Shown here one piece after another: positions 1-7,220 of a stretch of 64,000 nucleotides of DNA. Under the pieces are notes generated by a model. That model searched no databases. It was given only the letters and a program-made list of their open reading frames with translations, and was not told the DNA's origin. The translations under genes were made by a program, and so were the position numbers. The DNA comes from PMNU01 sp035479875 (GTDB lineage: Bacteria; Patescibacteriota; Saccharimonadia; Saccharimonadales; UBA4665): NCBI GenBank assembly GCA_035479875.1, contig DATIIH010000002.1, positions 1 to 64,000 of the forward strand, in the 5' to 3' direction. The stretch's first letter is position 1, and each line of letters starts with the position of its first letter.

Positions 1-1
1 A

Positions 2-100
2 AGACTGGATGAATATATTCATTACTACAACTACGACAGGCTACATCTCGGCATTAACCTACAAACACCAAAAGAAGTAGCTACAAAACAACCGGCCTAA
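2..100 (+). pseudogene. C-terminal end of an IS transposase (rve/DDE integrase core), cut by the window edge
   Basis: Reading from base 2, the first 32 codons run to a TAA stop and encode the typical end of an IS3/IS481-type integrase core: a YIHYYNYDRLHLG segment followed by LQTPKEV. This tail (HYYNxxRxHxxLxxxTPxE) lies just after the catalytic Glu in these transposases. Only the last residues are inside the window, so intact or decayed cannot be decided. It marks the left edge as a mobile-element boundary next to a toxin-antitoxin pair. Confidence 0.8.
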
Positions 101-109
101 CGGCCGGTT
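90..109 (+). terminator. Hairpin at the end of the transposase gene
   Basis: AACCGGCC and GGCCGGTT form a perfect 8-bp stem around a 4-nt loop that contains the transposase stop codon. There is no T-run on either side, so it may be an IS-end hairpin rather than a strong intrinsic terminator. Confidence 0.45.
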
Positions 110-162
110 GTGGTGCGAAGGTATTGACTAGAGGACGTACCTCCAAGCAATGGTTACCACCT

Positions 163-387
163 TTAGGCAGCAGAAACCAAAAAAGTCCCAGGAATAAAAT
201 CTGGAACTTTCCTATCTGGAATAAATTGTATCAAATCTTGGTGCGCCATTGCGGACGTTAAGATAACTTTGCCAGATGACCCTGAAAGCGATGTAAAGGA
301 AATTCGTGAACTACTAGGCGGCTCTGTAGAATAATGACTCACCCCATCAATAAACTTGGTTATGCGAACCAACGTCGAGAAATTCAT
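163..387 (-). CDS. Small hypothetical protein downstream of the toxin
   Basis: A 74-codon frame starting at an internal ATG that overlaps the 3' end of the toxin gene by 41 nt in another frame. The product is Ser/Thr-rich without recognisable motifs. There is no convincing ribosome binding site and no family I recognise. It may be a spurious frame in decaying DNA next to the IS remnant; it is listed because nothing else occupies this stretch. Confidence 0.25.
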   Translation of the reverse strand: MNFSTLVRITKFIDGVSHYSTEPPSSSRISFTSLSGSSGKVILTSAMAHQDLIQFIPDRKVPDFIPGTFLVSAA

Positions 388-613
388 AATGGTCTTCTGT
401 CTCCCGATACACAACCCGCAAATCACCCCCAATCGAAAAAGCGCGCAGACCTTTCTTTGTCCCCACGAGTGGATGATCGTCCAACGGATAGTCGCGTACG
501 CCCTCCGTAAATAACTTTAGTCGGGTCTGGAATTGCTTTTTGAGTTTGGGGTTCGGAGAAATACGGCTTTGAAAATTCTTTTCAAACTTGCGGTGACGAC
601 GTATAGGCTTCAT
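347..613 (-). CDS. RelE/YafQ-family mRNA interferase toxin
   Basis: 88-residue small basic protein of the RelE/ParE superfamily. It has a Lys/Arg-rich N-terminal helix, the central HPLVGTKKGLRAFSIGGDLR segment and a C-terminal RVVY...FLDVGSHNQVY strand typical of YafQ-like toxins, whose penultimate residues are often H-x-x-V/L-Y. Such toxins cut mRNA at the ribosome and are neutralised by a co-encoded antitoxin. The antitoxin lies 2 nt upstream on the same strand, the usual antitoxin-first order. Family assignment is by motif only; ribosome-dependent cleavage is inferred. Confidence 0.85.
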   Translation of the reverse strand: MKPIRRHRKFEKNFQSRISPNPKLKKQFQTRLKLFTEGVRDYPLDDHPLVGTKKGLRAFSIGGDLRVVYRETEDHYEFLDVGSHNQVY

Positions 614-615
614 GC

Positions 616-894
616 CTACAAGTCTTTCATGAAGGCTTCGACGGAAGTAAATTCCTTGACATTACCGGCTTCCTTTTCTGCGTCAAGCTCGGCAATCATT
701 TGCTCGTAGCGGGCATTAGCCTCAGGGCTTAACACAATTGTCTTGCCATCAAAGTCCAGCTTACGGCCATCAGCTTCGGCTTTTGCCCATACACGAATGT
801 ATGCCTGAGCGGAGTCGAAGCCTAAGCTGCGAGCACGACGTTCTAGGCCTTCACGAACATCTTGATCGATTGGGATTTGTAGCTTTGTAGTCAT
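616..894 (-). CDS. RelB/DinJ-like ribbon-helix-helix antitoxin
   Basis: 92 residues. The N-terminal ~45 residues (KLQIPIDQDVREGLERRARSLGF then AQAYIRVW) fit a MetJ/Arc ribbon-helix-helix DNA-binding fold; the acidic C-terminal half with a terminal VEAFMKDL is the likely toxin-binding tail. It is translated immediately before the toxin and should autorepress the promoter upstream, where 11-bp-phased direct repeats lie. Residues 50-70 contain a LDFDGKTIVLSPEAN segment between DNA-binding and toxin-binding parts. Confidence 0.8.
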   Translation of the reverse strand: MTTKLQIPIDQDVREGLERRARSLGFDSAQAYIRVWAKAEADGRKLDFDGKTIVLSPEANARYEQMIAELDAEKEAGNVKEFTSVEAFMKDL

Positions 895-903
895 AGTACT
901 TAA

Positions 904-943
904 ATGGTATCAAAAAGGTATAATAATGTCAAGTCTGTGTCAA
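904..943 (-). promoter_or_regulatory. Toxin-antitoxin promoter with phased direct repeats
   Basis: On the minus strand TTGACA (932 to 927), 17 nt and TACCAT (909 to 904) form a sigma-70-type promoter. Both TTGACA and the ATACC element occur twice, each pair offset by exactly 11 bp (927-932/938-943 and 906-910/917-921). Repeats spaced one helical turn apart suit cooperative binding by a ribbon-helix-helix repressor. Whether they are the operator is inference. Confidence 0.5.
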
Positions 944-948
944 CTAGA

Positions 949-1482
949 CTACGGATGATCCACGAGGCTTAATGCCGCCAAAAAACCCATGTCTTTAATT
1001 TTTGACTCTTTCACCATCTTCTGTACATCTTCGAGCGCAATCCACATTGTTGAGATGTCTTCATCTTCCCCAACCTGTGCCGTACCAATCGTGTCGATGT
1101 TTAAAATACAAACATATGCCTTCATCGAACTGAACCCAGGCTGCGGATAAAGTTCAAAACAGGTGTCACCAGAACCGTTAACGCCCGTTTCCTCGAGTAA
1201 CTCGCGCTTAGCGGCCTCAGAAGGTGACTCGCCCTTTTCGATCCAACCTGCAGGCAGCTCATAGACAAAATCATCAACTCCACGACGATACTGCCGCTCC
1301 ACCAGTAGCCGACCTCGCCCATCCAGGACGACAATAAGTACATAGTCGGGCCGATTCAAATGAAGATAGTCGTTTTTTACTAAGCCATTGGAGAGCTCGT
1401 AGTTCCTGTTCTCTAGCGATACCCAAGGACTGCCAAATACCTTTTGAGTGTCAAGTAGTTTCCATTTTTTCTGATCATTCAT
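949..1482 (-). CDS. Nudix hydrolase, ADP-ribose pyrophosphatase type
   Basis: About 177 residues from the ATG at 1482. It carries a complete Nudix box (G then E, REL, EE, TG in GWIEKGESPSEAAKRELLEE) preceded by a VERQYRRGVDDFVYELPAG strand typical of the NudF/ADP-ribose pyrophosphatase subgroup, which hydrolyses ADP-ribose to AMP and ribose 5-phosphate. An upstream in-frame ATG at 1506 would lie ahead of the -10 box, so the ATG at 1482, 7 nt after TATAAT, is preferred. Substrate is not provable from sequence. Confidence 0.88.
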   Translation of the reverse strand: MNDQKKWKLLDTQKVFGSPWVSLENRNYELSNGLVKNDYLHLNRPDYVLIVVLDGRGRLLVERQYRRGVDDFVYELPAGWIEKGESPSEAAKRELLEETGVNGSGDTCFELYPQPGFSSMKAYVCILNIDTIGTAQVGEDEDISTMWIALEDVQKMVKESKIKDMGFLAALSLVDHP

Positions 1483-1489
1483 AACGGTA

Positions 1490-1495
1490 ATTATA
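1490..1495 (-). promoter_or_regulatory. -10 box of a leaderless promoter (Nudix gene)
   Basis: TATAAT is followed by 7 nt and then ATG, so transcription should begin at or next to the start codon. No Shine-Dalgarno is present. Confidence 0.65.
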
Positions 1496-1547
1496 CAGCG
1501 CCGCAATTGCTGCGGCTAATCCTACGTAAGCTGTCATCTAAGGTGCG

Positions 1548-1583
1548 ATGGAGCCAGAAAGGACTTGAACTCGTGCAACAGAT
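1548..1583 (-). other. tRNA 3'-end-like remnant
   Basis: The minus strand contains a T-loop-like GAGTTCAAGTCCT followed by TCTGGCTCCA, as at a tRNA 3' end, but the flanks do not form a T-stem and no D- or anticodon arm precedes it. A similar piece occurs near 3.9 kb; both sit just downstream, in minus-strand terms, of a hairpin ending near ATCTGT. Possibly decayed tRNA or recombination scars. Confidence 0.35.
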
Positions 1584-1601
1584 TAGAAAAATTATAAAAC
1601 A

Positions 1602-1629
1602 AAAAGCGTTCCAAAAATTGAACGCTTTT
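1602..1629. terminator. Bidirectional intrinsic terminator
   Basis: AAAAGCGTTC / GAACGCTTTT forms a perfect 10-bp stem with an 8-nt loop and A/T runs on both sides. It would end minus-strand transcripts of the flavin reductase and membrane protein genes. Confidence 0.8.
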
Positions 1630-1760
1630 GTATCTGTAAAATCAACGTGGTGCGCCAATGCGACCTTAGGTGGAACCAGGTTGAGGCTAGCATAGTGCTC
1701 ATGTACACCAAAATGCGTGACCTTGGTTTTAGATACGATGGCGAGTGTTTTTGTAGAGCG

Positions 1761-2426
1761 CTACCCTTCCAGGCGAACCAGGCTCCGTCCGGCCCAGATG
1801 TCGAAGACAATGGCCAAAGCAACCGAGGGCAAGTAGAGGGCGAAGCCAAGTATTCCAAGGGGCGTAGCCGTGGTGACGACTCCCACGATGGAAGCGATAC
1901 CGGCTATAATGCCGACCCATCCCAAGCCTTTGGGCAGCTCACCCTTGGATATAATGGCCGAACCGGCGAGGGCAAGCATCAGGCCGAGGAGCAGGTTGCC
2001 CAAACCCTGAAAACCATTGGTAATCGCCAGAAAGGCGCCCCACGAACCGACAGCCGCAGGCAAATGGGTGGTTGCCAGGGCCACGAGGGTGGGCAGCCCG
2101 AGGTAGAAGCTCAGCGCTACGAGGCCATGGCCGACGCTGCCCAGGATGCCGAAGTAGAGTACGGCAGTCGCTCGAGTTTGGGTTTTGGCTTGTAGTTTGG
2201 CGGCAAGGCCGGCCACATATATGACCCTCACGATTGCTCCCACGAAGCCAAAGAAGGTGGCGATGCGCAGCAATAGTTCCTTGTCCTGTACGAGCGCCAG
2301 AGCCTTGGTGGGATCGCCTAGCTTGTCTGGCGAGAAGCCGCTGGCCATAAAGAATATGAGCTCGAGCAAGAGAGCAATGCCAGTGAAAATTCCAGCCAGA
2401 CCGGCGTATTTATACAATGGCTTCAT
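1761..2426 (-). CDS. DUF4386-like integral membrane protein
   Basis: 221 residues with about six hydrophobic helices and an N-terminal KYAGLAGIFTGIALLLELIFF segment, resembling the DUF4386 family of small membrane proteins of unknown function. Its start overlaps the end of the flavin reductase gene by 17 nt, so the two are translationally coupled. A transport or sensing role for the pair is possible but nothing in the sequence shows it. Family match is by eye. Confidence 0.7.
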   Translation of the reverse strand: MKPLYKYAGLAGIFTGIALLLELIFFMASGFSPDKLGDPTKALALVQDKELLLRIATFFGFVGAIVRVIYVAGLAAKLQAKTQTRATAVLYFGILGSVGHGLVALSFYLGLPTLVALATTHLPAAVGSWGAFLAITNGFQGLGNLLLGLMLALAGSAIISKGELPKGLGWVGIIAGIASIVGVVTTATPLGILGFALYLPSVALAIVFDIWAGRSLVRLEG

Positions 2427-2994
2427 GTAATGGTTCCTTTTGTGATGCGACGGTTAAAGCTCGGACTAGCTCCTGAGCGTTATTGGCATACCTTGCTAGA
2501 GTTGTGGCTGGGTCGAGGAGCTGATGACGCTCGTCAAACATGTCGGGTTGGATGAATATGGTTGTATGTTTAGCAAGCGGCCGCATGCGTAGCTCGGTAA
2601 CTACTTGGGTGAGTTGTGCTACAGCCATTTGACCGCCACCCCAGCCGTAGCTCACGAAGCCCACAGGTTTGTTAGCCCATTCGTGATATAGAAAATCCAG
2701 AGCATTTTTGAGCGCAGCCGGATAACCATGGTTATATTCTGGGGTCACTAAGATGTAGCCGGCGGCGCTGGCAATCTTTGCACTCCAGCGCTTGGTGTGA
2801 TCGTGCTGATACATGCTTGCCTTGGGCGGCACTGGTTCGTCTAGAAATGGCAAGTTCCAGTCGGCCAGATCAACGAGTTCAAATTCCAGGTCAGCTTGCG
2901 ACATGGTTTGAGCGTAAAACCAATCTGCAACCGCCCGGCCAATGCGCCCTGGGCGCGTACTTCCAACGATAATTATGACTTTGGGTTTATTCAT
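2410..2994 (-). CDS. NAD(P)H-dependent FMN reductase
   Basis: Flavodoxin-fold reductase of about 194 residues. The N-terminus KVIIIVGSTRPGRIG is the FMN phosphate-binding loop and the central VTPEYNHGYPAALKNALD is the signature of the NADPH-dependent FMN reductase/azoreductase family. ATG codons at 3012 and 3024 are also in frame; 2994 gives the normal N-terminus and has GGAG upstream. It is divergent from an HxlR-type regulator, a common pairing for redox- or electrophile-responsive reductases, and coupled to a downstream membrane protein. Substrate unknown. Confidence 0.88.
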   Translation of the reverse strand: MNKPKVIIIVGSTRPGRIGRAVADWFYAQTMSQADLEFELVDLADWNLPFLDEPVPPKASMYQHDHTKRWSAKIASAAGYILVTPEYNHGYPAALKNALDFLYHEWANKPVGFVSYGWGGGQMAVAQLTQVVTELRMRPLAKHTTIFIQPDMFDERHQLLDPATTLARYANNAQELVRALTVASQKEPLHEAIV

Positions 2995-3023
2995 ACGAGC
3001 AGTATGCTCCATATGTACCGTCA

Positions 3024-3059
3024 TTGTAAGTACGTACTATAATGTGCTATACTAACTCA
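3024..3059. promoter_or_regulatory. Divergent promoter/operator between flavin reductase and HxlR regulator
   Basis: Plus strand: TTGTAA (3024-3029), 18 nt, TATACT (3048-3053), then 6 nt to the regulator ATG, a leaderless arrangement. Minus strand: TATAGT (3041 to 3036) faces the reductase. The palindrome AGTACGTACT (3029-3038) lies between both -10 boxes and is a good candidate site for the regulator itself. Confidence 0.6.
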
Positions 3060-3428
3060 ATGGTACGTAAACCTCATTTCAATAGCGGCGATGGTCTGTC
3101 TGATCTCTACATACTGGATTCGATTTCGGGCAAGTGGACTGTATTAGTTGTGTATATACTGTCGGAAAGAACAATGCGGCACAGCGAGCTGCAGCGCGCC
3201 GTAGGCGGCATTTCTCAAAAGGTGCTTACTCAAACTCTCCGCAACCTGGAACGCAACGGCGTTGTGACCAGAACAATCTACCCGGTAGTGCCTCCTCAGG
3301 TGGAGTACTCACTAACGCCATTGGGCCGGTCATTGGTGGGAGTGCTGTCGGATCTCTGTATGTGGGCCAAAGGTCATCACCTTGAAGTCGAGCAGGCTCG
3401 GAATAAATATGATGCTATCAGATCATAA
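3060..3428 (+). CDS. HxlR-family winged-helix transcriptional regulator
   Basis: 122 residues with the HxlR signature: ISGKWTVLVVYILSERTMRHSELQRAVGGISQKVLTQTLRNLERNGVVTR, then the wing PPQVEYSLTPLGRSL. HxlR proteins bind DNA as dimers and often respond to aldehydes or oxidants. Notably there is no cysteine in the N-terminal region where thiol-sensing relatives carry one. The ATG at 3060 lies 6 nt after TATACT; an upstream in-frame start at 3042 lies inside the promoter and is rejected. It probably controls the divergent reductase gene. Confidence 0.9.
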   Translation: MVRKPHFNSGDGLSDLYILDSISGKWTVLVVYILSERTMRHSELQRAVGGISQKVLTQTLRNLERNGVVTRTIYPVVPPQVEYSLTPLGRSLVGVLSDLCMWAKGHHLEVEQARNKYDAIRS

Positions 3429-3438
3429 AATAAAAACC

Positions 3439-3861
3439 CTATTCGTCCCAAGGAAAATGAGGCACAGCATCGATTTGTCCTAAGGAGAAGTCAGGAATGA
3501 CTTCTGAAGCAGCCGTGAAGTGCAAAGCAGCGGTTCCAACGATTGCTCCCTTTTGTGTTTCAAGATATTCTTTTGCAGCCCGCAAACTCCCTCCGGATTC
3601 CAAAACATCCTCCACTAATAGTAGGCGGTGCCCGGATAGTTCTTCACCAATAGTCGTAGTAACAATTCTTTCCTCACTCCGTTTTTTGACGTTTACGGCG
3701 TACATATCCCTTATGGCGAGCCGAGCGACAAGCAGCCGAGCAGGAACAACACCGCCACGTAAAATACCGACGACTCCATCAAAGTCTAGTTCGCTAGCTC
3801 TGACCTTTTCTGTCAGTTCGTCTATCATTCGTTCAAAAGCTGGCCAGTCAATGTTTTTCAT
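3439..3861 (-). CDS. Phosphoribosyltransferase (PRT superfamily type I)
   Basis: 140 residues. The PRPP-binding motif is LLLVEDVLESGGSL, with an upstream VVGILRGGVVPARLLVARL loop as in xanthine-guanine/hypoxanthine phosphoribosyltransferases. These salvage purine bases onto PRPP. The ending DAVPHFPWDE (the W-DE of XGPRT-like enzymes) favours a Gpt-type enzyme, but base specificity cannot be read reliably. It converges with the HxlR gene, leaving 10 nt. Salvage would fit a nucleotide-auxotrophic CPR lifestyle. Confidence 0.85.
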   Translation of the reverse strand: MKNIDWPAFERMIDELTEKVRASELDFDGVVGILRGGVVPARLLVARLAIRDMYAVNVKKRSEERIVTTTIGEELSGHRLLLVEDVLESGGSLRAAKEYLETQKGAIVGTAALHFTAASEVIPDFSLGQIDAVPHFPWDE

Positions 3862-3900
3862 ACAAGGCTAATTGTCTTACACCCTTAACCAGTAGGCAAG

Positions 3901-3950
3901 GGTTTGATCGAACCAGTGAGGACTTGAACCCAGAGTTACAGATACAAAGT
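3901..3950 (-). other. tRNA T-arm-like remnant
   Basis: The minus strand reads GGGTTCAAGTCCTC, identical in core to the T-arm of the intact tRNA-Leu 70 nt away, but neither a T-stem nor an acceptor can be completed. Probably a decayed tRNA copy or a duplicated 3' segment. Confidence 0.35.
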
Positions 3951-3965
3951 GGCTGTCAAAATAAA

Positions 3966-3992
3966 AAGGCCTCAAAACTTGAAGGCCTTCTT
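3966..3992 (-). terminator. Terminator of tRNA-Leu(GAG)
   Basis: AAGGCCTCAA / TTGAAGGCCTT forms a GC-rich stem with one bulge and short A/T flanks, placed just downstream (minus strand) of the tRNA. Confidence 0.7.
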
Positions 3993-4011
3993 ATCTGTTA
4001 TTCAAAAATGG

Positions 4012-4094
4012 TGCGCGAGAGAGGACTTGAACCTCCACAGGATTGCTCCCACTACCACCTCAAAGTAGCGCGTCTACCATTCCGCCACTCGCGC
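4012..4094 (-). tRNA. tRNA-Leu, anticodon GAG
   Basis: Acceptor arms GCGCGAG and CTCGCGC pair fully. The anticodon loop TTGAGGT gives GAG, read as leucine (CUC/CUU). The long variable arm typical of class II tRNAs is present, and the T-arm is GGAGG TTCAAGT CCTCT. A genome-encoded CCA follows at 4011-4009. Confidence 0.96.
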
Positions 4095-4150
4095 GTGTAA
4101 CTCTGGTATTTTACGGTGTTTGAGCTAAAAACTCAAGGGTACCTAGTAAC

Positions 4151-4861
4151 CTATGCGAAGGCCAACCGCTGCATGGCATCTATCAAGAAGTGTCCATCTG
4201 AGCCTGGGTTGCTCGGCACCGAGACAAACATACAAGCCTGTGCGGTTTGGGTTTCATTAACGACGGCGTGCGGATCACCAAAATGCACGGCTAAACCATC
4301 ATCTACGGCAGCTCGATCACTAAAACCAGTGGTGAGCGTTACGCCGGCATAGCCACCAACTCCGCGATCAACAAGGCGCTCAAAGTCTTCGGGGTTATCA
4401 CCGAGATAGCCGCCGCGTACCAGCTTACCGGCCTCGAGTTCGATTAGGGTTAGGCAGCCAGCATATTTACTTAGGTTCGAAGCTCCCGGCCTTCCGGCAC
4501 CGAGGGGGAAATGAGCTTCGGTGTGAACGGCGGCCTTGCTACGTGGCACATACTGCGTGCGGTGGGGGAAGTCCCCCATATCAACTTGATCCATCAAGAA
4601 AGTATTCAGGTCCCCGCTGCCCTCAGTCACGTCAAAAACGATAACGGTGGCTGTGCCAGCGGCCCGGCCTAAGTAGCGTATTTCACTGCTGGCGCGGGCT
4701 GAGTTGGGCTTGTTTGGGGTGGGCGCTAGGTCAACTGCGGCGCTGAGGTCAATGCTAAAACCTCTACCGAGCAAACCCATATAGTGAGGGACCGTAGCTT
4801 GAGCGGTCTCGGCAAAGGTGGCGAGTTTAATATCAGAGACAGAATCATGAATGACAGGCAT
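4151..4861 (-). CDS. Hypothetical protein, 236 residues
   Basis: No family recognised. The product is soluble-looking, without signal peptide or membrane segments, and has a glycine-rich C-terminal half (RGVGGYAGVTLTTGFSDRA). The ATG at 4861 follows TATAGT by 6 nt; the earlier in-frame ATG at 4876 would lie upstream of the -10 box and is rejected. It is monocistronic between tRNA-Leu and the FAD oxidase gene, one of several such orphan genes with leaderless promoters in this window. Confidence 0.75.
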   Translation of the reverse strand: MPVIHDSVSDIKLATFAETAQATVPHYMGLLGRGFSIDLSAAVDLAPTPNKPNSARASSEIRYLGRAAGTATVIVFDVTEGSGDLNTFLMDQVDMGDFPHRTQYVPRSKAAVHTEAHFPLGAGRPGASNLSKYAGCLTLIELEAGKLVRGGYLGDNPEDFERLVDRGVGGYAGVTLTTGFSDRAAVDDGLAVHFGDPHAVVNETQTAQACMFVSVPSNPGSDGHFLIDAMQRLAFA

Positions 4862-4867
4862 GAACGC

Positions 4868-4873
4868 ACTATA
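4868..4873 (-). promoter_or_regulatory. -10 box of a leaderless promoter (4.9 kb orphan gene)
   Basis: TATAGT followed by 6 nt and ATG; no Shine-Dalgarno. Confidence 0.6.
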
Positions 4874-4892
4874 CAATGTACCTATGCGTACA

Positions 4893-6530
4893 TCAAGACC
4901 TGGGCATGTGGTCGTAGAGATGGTTGAGCGTGTAGCTATTACGCAACAGCGGCTTGATAGCCTCTAGGTTGGGGTTCATCTTTACGCCGGGATTGAGCGT
5001 GCCGTACGGGTCAAAGACTTGCTTGAGCTTGCCAAAGAGGGAGTACAGCTCGTCGCCATACAATTTTTGGAGGTAAGGCGCGCGCAACCGGCCGTCGCCG
5101 TGCTCGCCGCTGGTGCTGCCGCCGAGGCCAATTACCAAATTGTAGTATTCGTCGATTAAGCGAAAGGCCTTTTGGCGGTCGCCTACTTGCGAGAGGTCCA
5201 AAAACGGCTGCATATGTAGGTTGCCGTCGCCGGCGTGACCCCATACTGCCGCTTGCAGCTGGTGGCGGGCAAATAACTGATACACACCGTCGATATATTC
5301 ACGGAAGCGCTCTGGCGGCACCACGCCGTCTTCGATAATCGGTATGGCTTTGGTGCCGCTCTCGCCAAAGGCCATTACGGCGGCCGAAGAGTGGCGGATC
5401 TTCCAGAGTTGTTCTTGCTTAAAGGCGTCGGTCTCTAGCTGCACGTTACTGCCATATGTTTCCAAAATTTTGCGAGCCTTCCTGGCCACCTTCTTTTGGG
5501 TGCGGTCGCTGGCGTTATCTACTTCTACCAGCAAAATAGCGTGCGGGAAGGGCTTGGGTACGACGTCTTTGAGCTGGTTGGGGTTGAGGGTGTCTACTAC
5601 ATTAAGCAGATTGCCGTCTACCATTTCGATGGCGCTCGGCATGTCGCCCATACCGCGCAGGTCTATCACGGCAGCCTGTAGTTTTTCGAGGTCATCGAAG
5701 TGCGCTACCAGCAGCGTGGTAAGTGGGCTGTATGGCTCGGTAGCCAAAATAATCTCGCTGATGATGCCAAGTGTACCTTGCGAGCCGACGAATAGGGGCG
5801 TGAGATCCAGTGAGCCGTCGCGGTGTTTTACATCTACAAGATCGTAGCCGGCTGAGTTTTTGGTAACGCCTAGGCGTGCTTTTTCGAGCACATCTTGATT
5901 CTCTTCGCACAGAGCGTCTACGGCGCGGTAGATCTCGCCTTCAAAGGTAGCTAGGCCCAACTTTTTGTTGAGTTCGGCCTTTTTGAGGCGCGACGTTTCG
6001 ATGACCTCGCCGTTAGCAAGCACTACGCGCAGACCCTGAACGTAGTCGCGGATGCTACCATACTTAACACTCTTTTCGCCGCTGGCGTTGTTAGCCACGG
6101 CGCCACCGATAGTCGAATACTCAATACTGGCCGGGTATGGCGGCAAAAACCTTTCGTGCGTGTGCAACGTTTGCTGTAATTTGCCAAAATTTACGCCAGG
6201 CTCAACTACCACCACGCCGCTTTTGTCGTCGAGCTCCAAAATACGGTGCATGTGAGCGGGAAAAACCAACATAATGCCACTACCCAGGGCTGCGCCGCCT
6301 TGGTCGGTGCCAGCGCCACGCGCCGTAATAGGCACTACGCGGCCACGCTCGGCCAGCTGCCAGGTAAAACGCGCTGTTTTACGCACATCACTCTCGCTGC
6401 GCGGATATACTACCAACGCCGGTGTAACCGTTAAGATGCTCCCGTCGGTCGAAAAATACCGCCGGGCATCAGCCGAGCTCATTACCTCACCTACCAAATG
6501 CTCTTGCAAATAGTGTGCAACCTTACTCAT
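4893..6530 (-). CDS. FAD-linked oxidase, GlcD/D-lactate dehydrogenase type
   Basis: 545-residue flavoprotein. The N-terminal FAD-binding PCMH domain (about residues 35-215) has RGAGTDQGGAALG and STIGGAVANNASGEKSVKYGSIRDYV; the C-terminal FAD-linked oxidase domain includes WGHAGDGNLHMQPF, STSGEHGDGRLRAPYL and FDPYGTLNPG, the GlcD signatures. Such enzymes oxidise D-2-hydroxy acids such as D-lactate or glycolate. It lacks the C-terminal Fe-S CCG domains of fused relatives and no GlcE/GlcF partners are nearby, so its electron acceptor is unclear. A lactate/malate-type dehydrogenase gene lies far away at the right edge. Confidence 0.92.
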   Translation of the reverse strand: MSKVAHYLQEHLVGEVMSSADARRYFSTDGSILTVTPALVVYPRSESDVRKTARFTWQLAERGRVVPITARGAGTDQGGAALGSGIMLVFPAHMHRILELDDKSGVVVVEPGVNFGKLQQTLHTHERFLPPYPASIEYSTIGGAVANNASGEKSVKYGSIRDYVQGLRVVLANGEVIETSRLKKAELNKKLGLATFEGEIYRAVDALCEENQDVLEKARLGVTKNSAGYDLVDVKHRDGSLDLTPLFVGSQGTLGIISEIILATEPYSPLTTLLVAHFDDLEKLQAAVIDLRGMGDMPSAIEMVDGNLLNVVDTLNPNQLKDVVPKPFPHAILLVEVDNASDRTQKKVARKARKILETYGSNVQLETDAFKQEQLWKIRHSSAAVMAFGESGTKAIPIIEDGVVPPERFREYIDGVYQLFARHQLQAAVWGHAGDGNLHMQPFLDLSQVGDRQKAFRLIDEYYNLVIGLGGSTSGEHGDGRLRAPYLQKLYGDELYSLFGKLKQVFDPYGTLNPGVKMNPNLEAIKPLLRNSYTLNHLYDHMPRS

Positions 6531-6619
6531 ATCGAACAGTCATCCCCGTCTTAGCTCTAGCACTTATGATAGCACAGAATGCCGGTGCGTTTATTGAACA
6601 AACGCGTAGGTTTACGGGC

Positions 6620-7111
6620 TTAGATGCCCGGCGCCGGATTACAATCGTAGTTCCCCGAGGACTCGATGGTGACATACAGCGGCTCAGCGGGATTTTCGGA
6701 GTCAGTGTAGCCACCTATACAGATCATGTTGCTGCCGGTGCCCTTGGTATACATAAAATATGTAAGCGAACCGATGGGATCGCCGGCTGACTTTTTGTGC
6801 CACGAAGGATCGTTGCTCATAGCGCCTTGCAGTACTGAGAGTGGGTTTACGTCGCCGTATGTTAACGCGATATAGCGGTCAAAGTGATGAGCACCCTTCC
6901 CGTCGGTGTTGAAGCCAATGTCTTCCTCGGTGCGATGCTCAGGCCTAAGCAAATGCAAGCTGGCCTCAACCTGACGGAGTTGTTTCATCTGTGCGCTCGG
7001 GAAGAGCTGGCGCCAATTAGCATGCAGTATCCAGGCCACACTCAATATTCCGATCACCGTCAAAACGGTGATAAAGCGACGTTTACGGGGCACGCTTTCG
7101 GTCGTCTTCAT
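6620..7111 (-). CDS. Hypothetical membrane-anchored protein
   Basis: 163 residues: a basic N-terminus (RKRR), one hydrophobic helix at about residues 13-30, then a soluble, presumably extracytoplasmic domain with two cysteines near the C-terminus (NMICIGG and NYDCNP) that could form a disulfide. The shape resembles a minor pilin or single-pass surface protein, but there is no G/A-F-x-x-x-E prepilin motif. It is monocistronic. No family recognised. Confidence 0.7.
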   Translation of the reverse strand: MKTTESVPRKRRFITVLTVIGILSVAWILHANWRQLFPSAQMKQLRQVEASLHLLRPEHRTEEDIGFNTDGKGAHHFDRYIALTYGDVNPLSVLQGAMSNDPSWHKKSAGDPIGSLTYFMYTKGTGSNMICIGGYTDSENPAEPLYVTIESSGNYDCNPAPGI

Positions 7112-7118
7112 ATCTAAA

Positions 7119-7124
7119 TATAAA
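7119..7124 (-). promoter_or_regulatory. -10 box of a probable leaderless promoter (7.1 kb membrane protein)
   Basis: TTTATA followed by 7 nt and ATG. The hexamer is weaker than the others of this class. Confidence 0.45.
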
Positions 7125-7208
7125 ATCTAGGGCGCCAATTAGCTCTGCCACCTATGATAGCACGGAGTAGCACACCTAAGCCGGATCTATGGGCGATAAA
7201 ACGGGTGC

Positions 7209-7214
7209 TATACT
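7209..7214 (+). promoter_or_regulatory. -10 box of a leaderless promoter (zinc-ribbon Nudix gene)
   Basis: TATACT, preceded by TG as in extended -10 promoters, followed by 6 nt and ATG. Confidence 0.65.
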
Positions 7215-7220
7215 GCCAGC

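Noticed and set aside
1650..1720. Third tRNA near the GTGGTGCGCCA string
   Set aside because: Apart from a CCA-like end, no acceptor, T-arm or anticodon arm can be formed.
1647..2195. Long plus-strand open frame (182 codons)
   Set aside because: It lies antisense to the DUF4386-like membrane gene, has no ribosome site and a composition typical of shadow frames.
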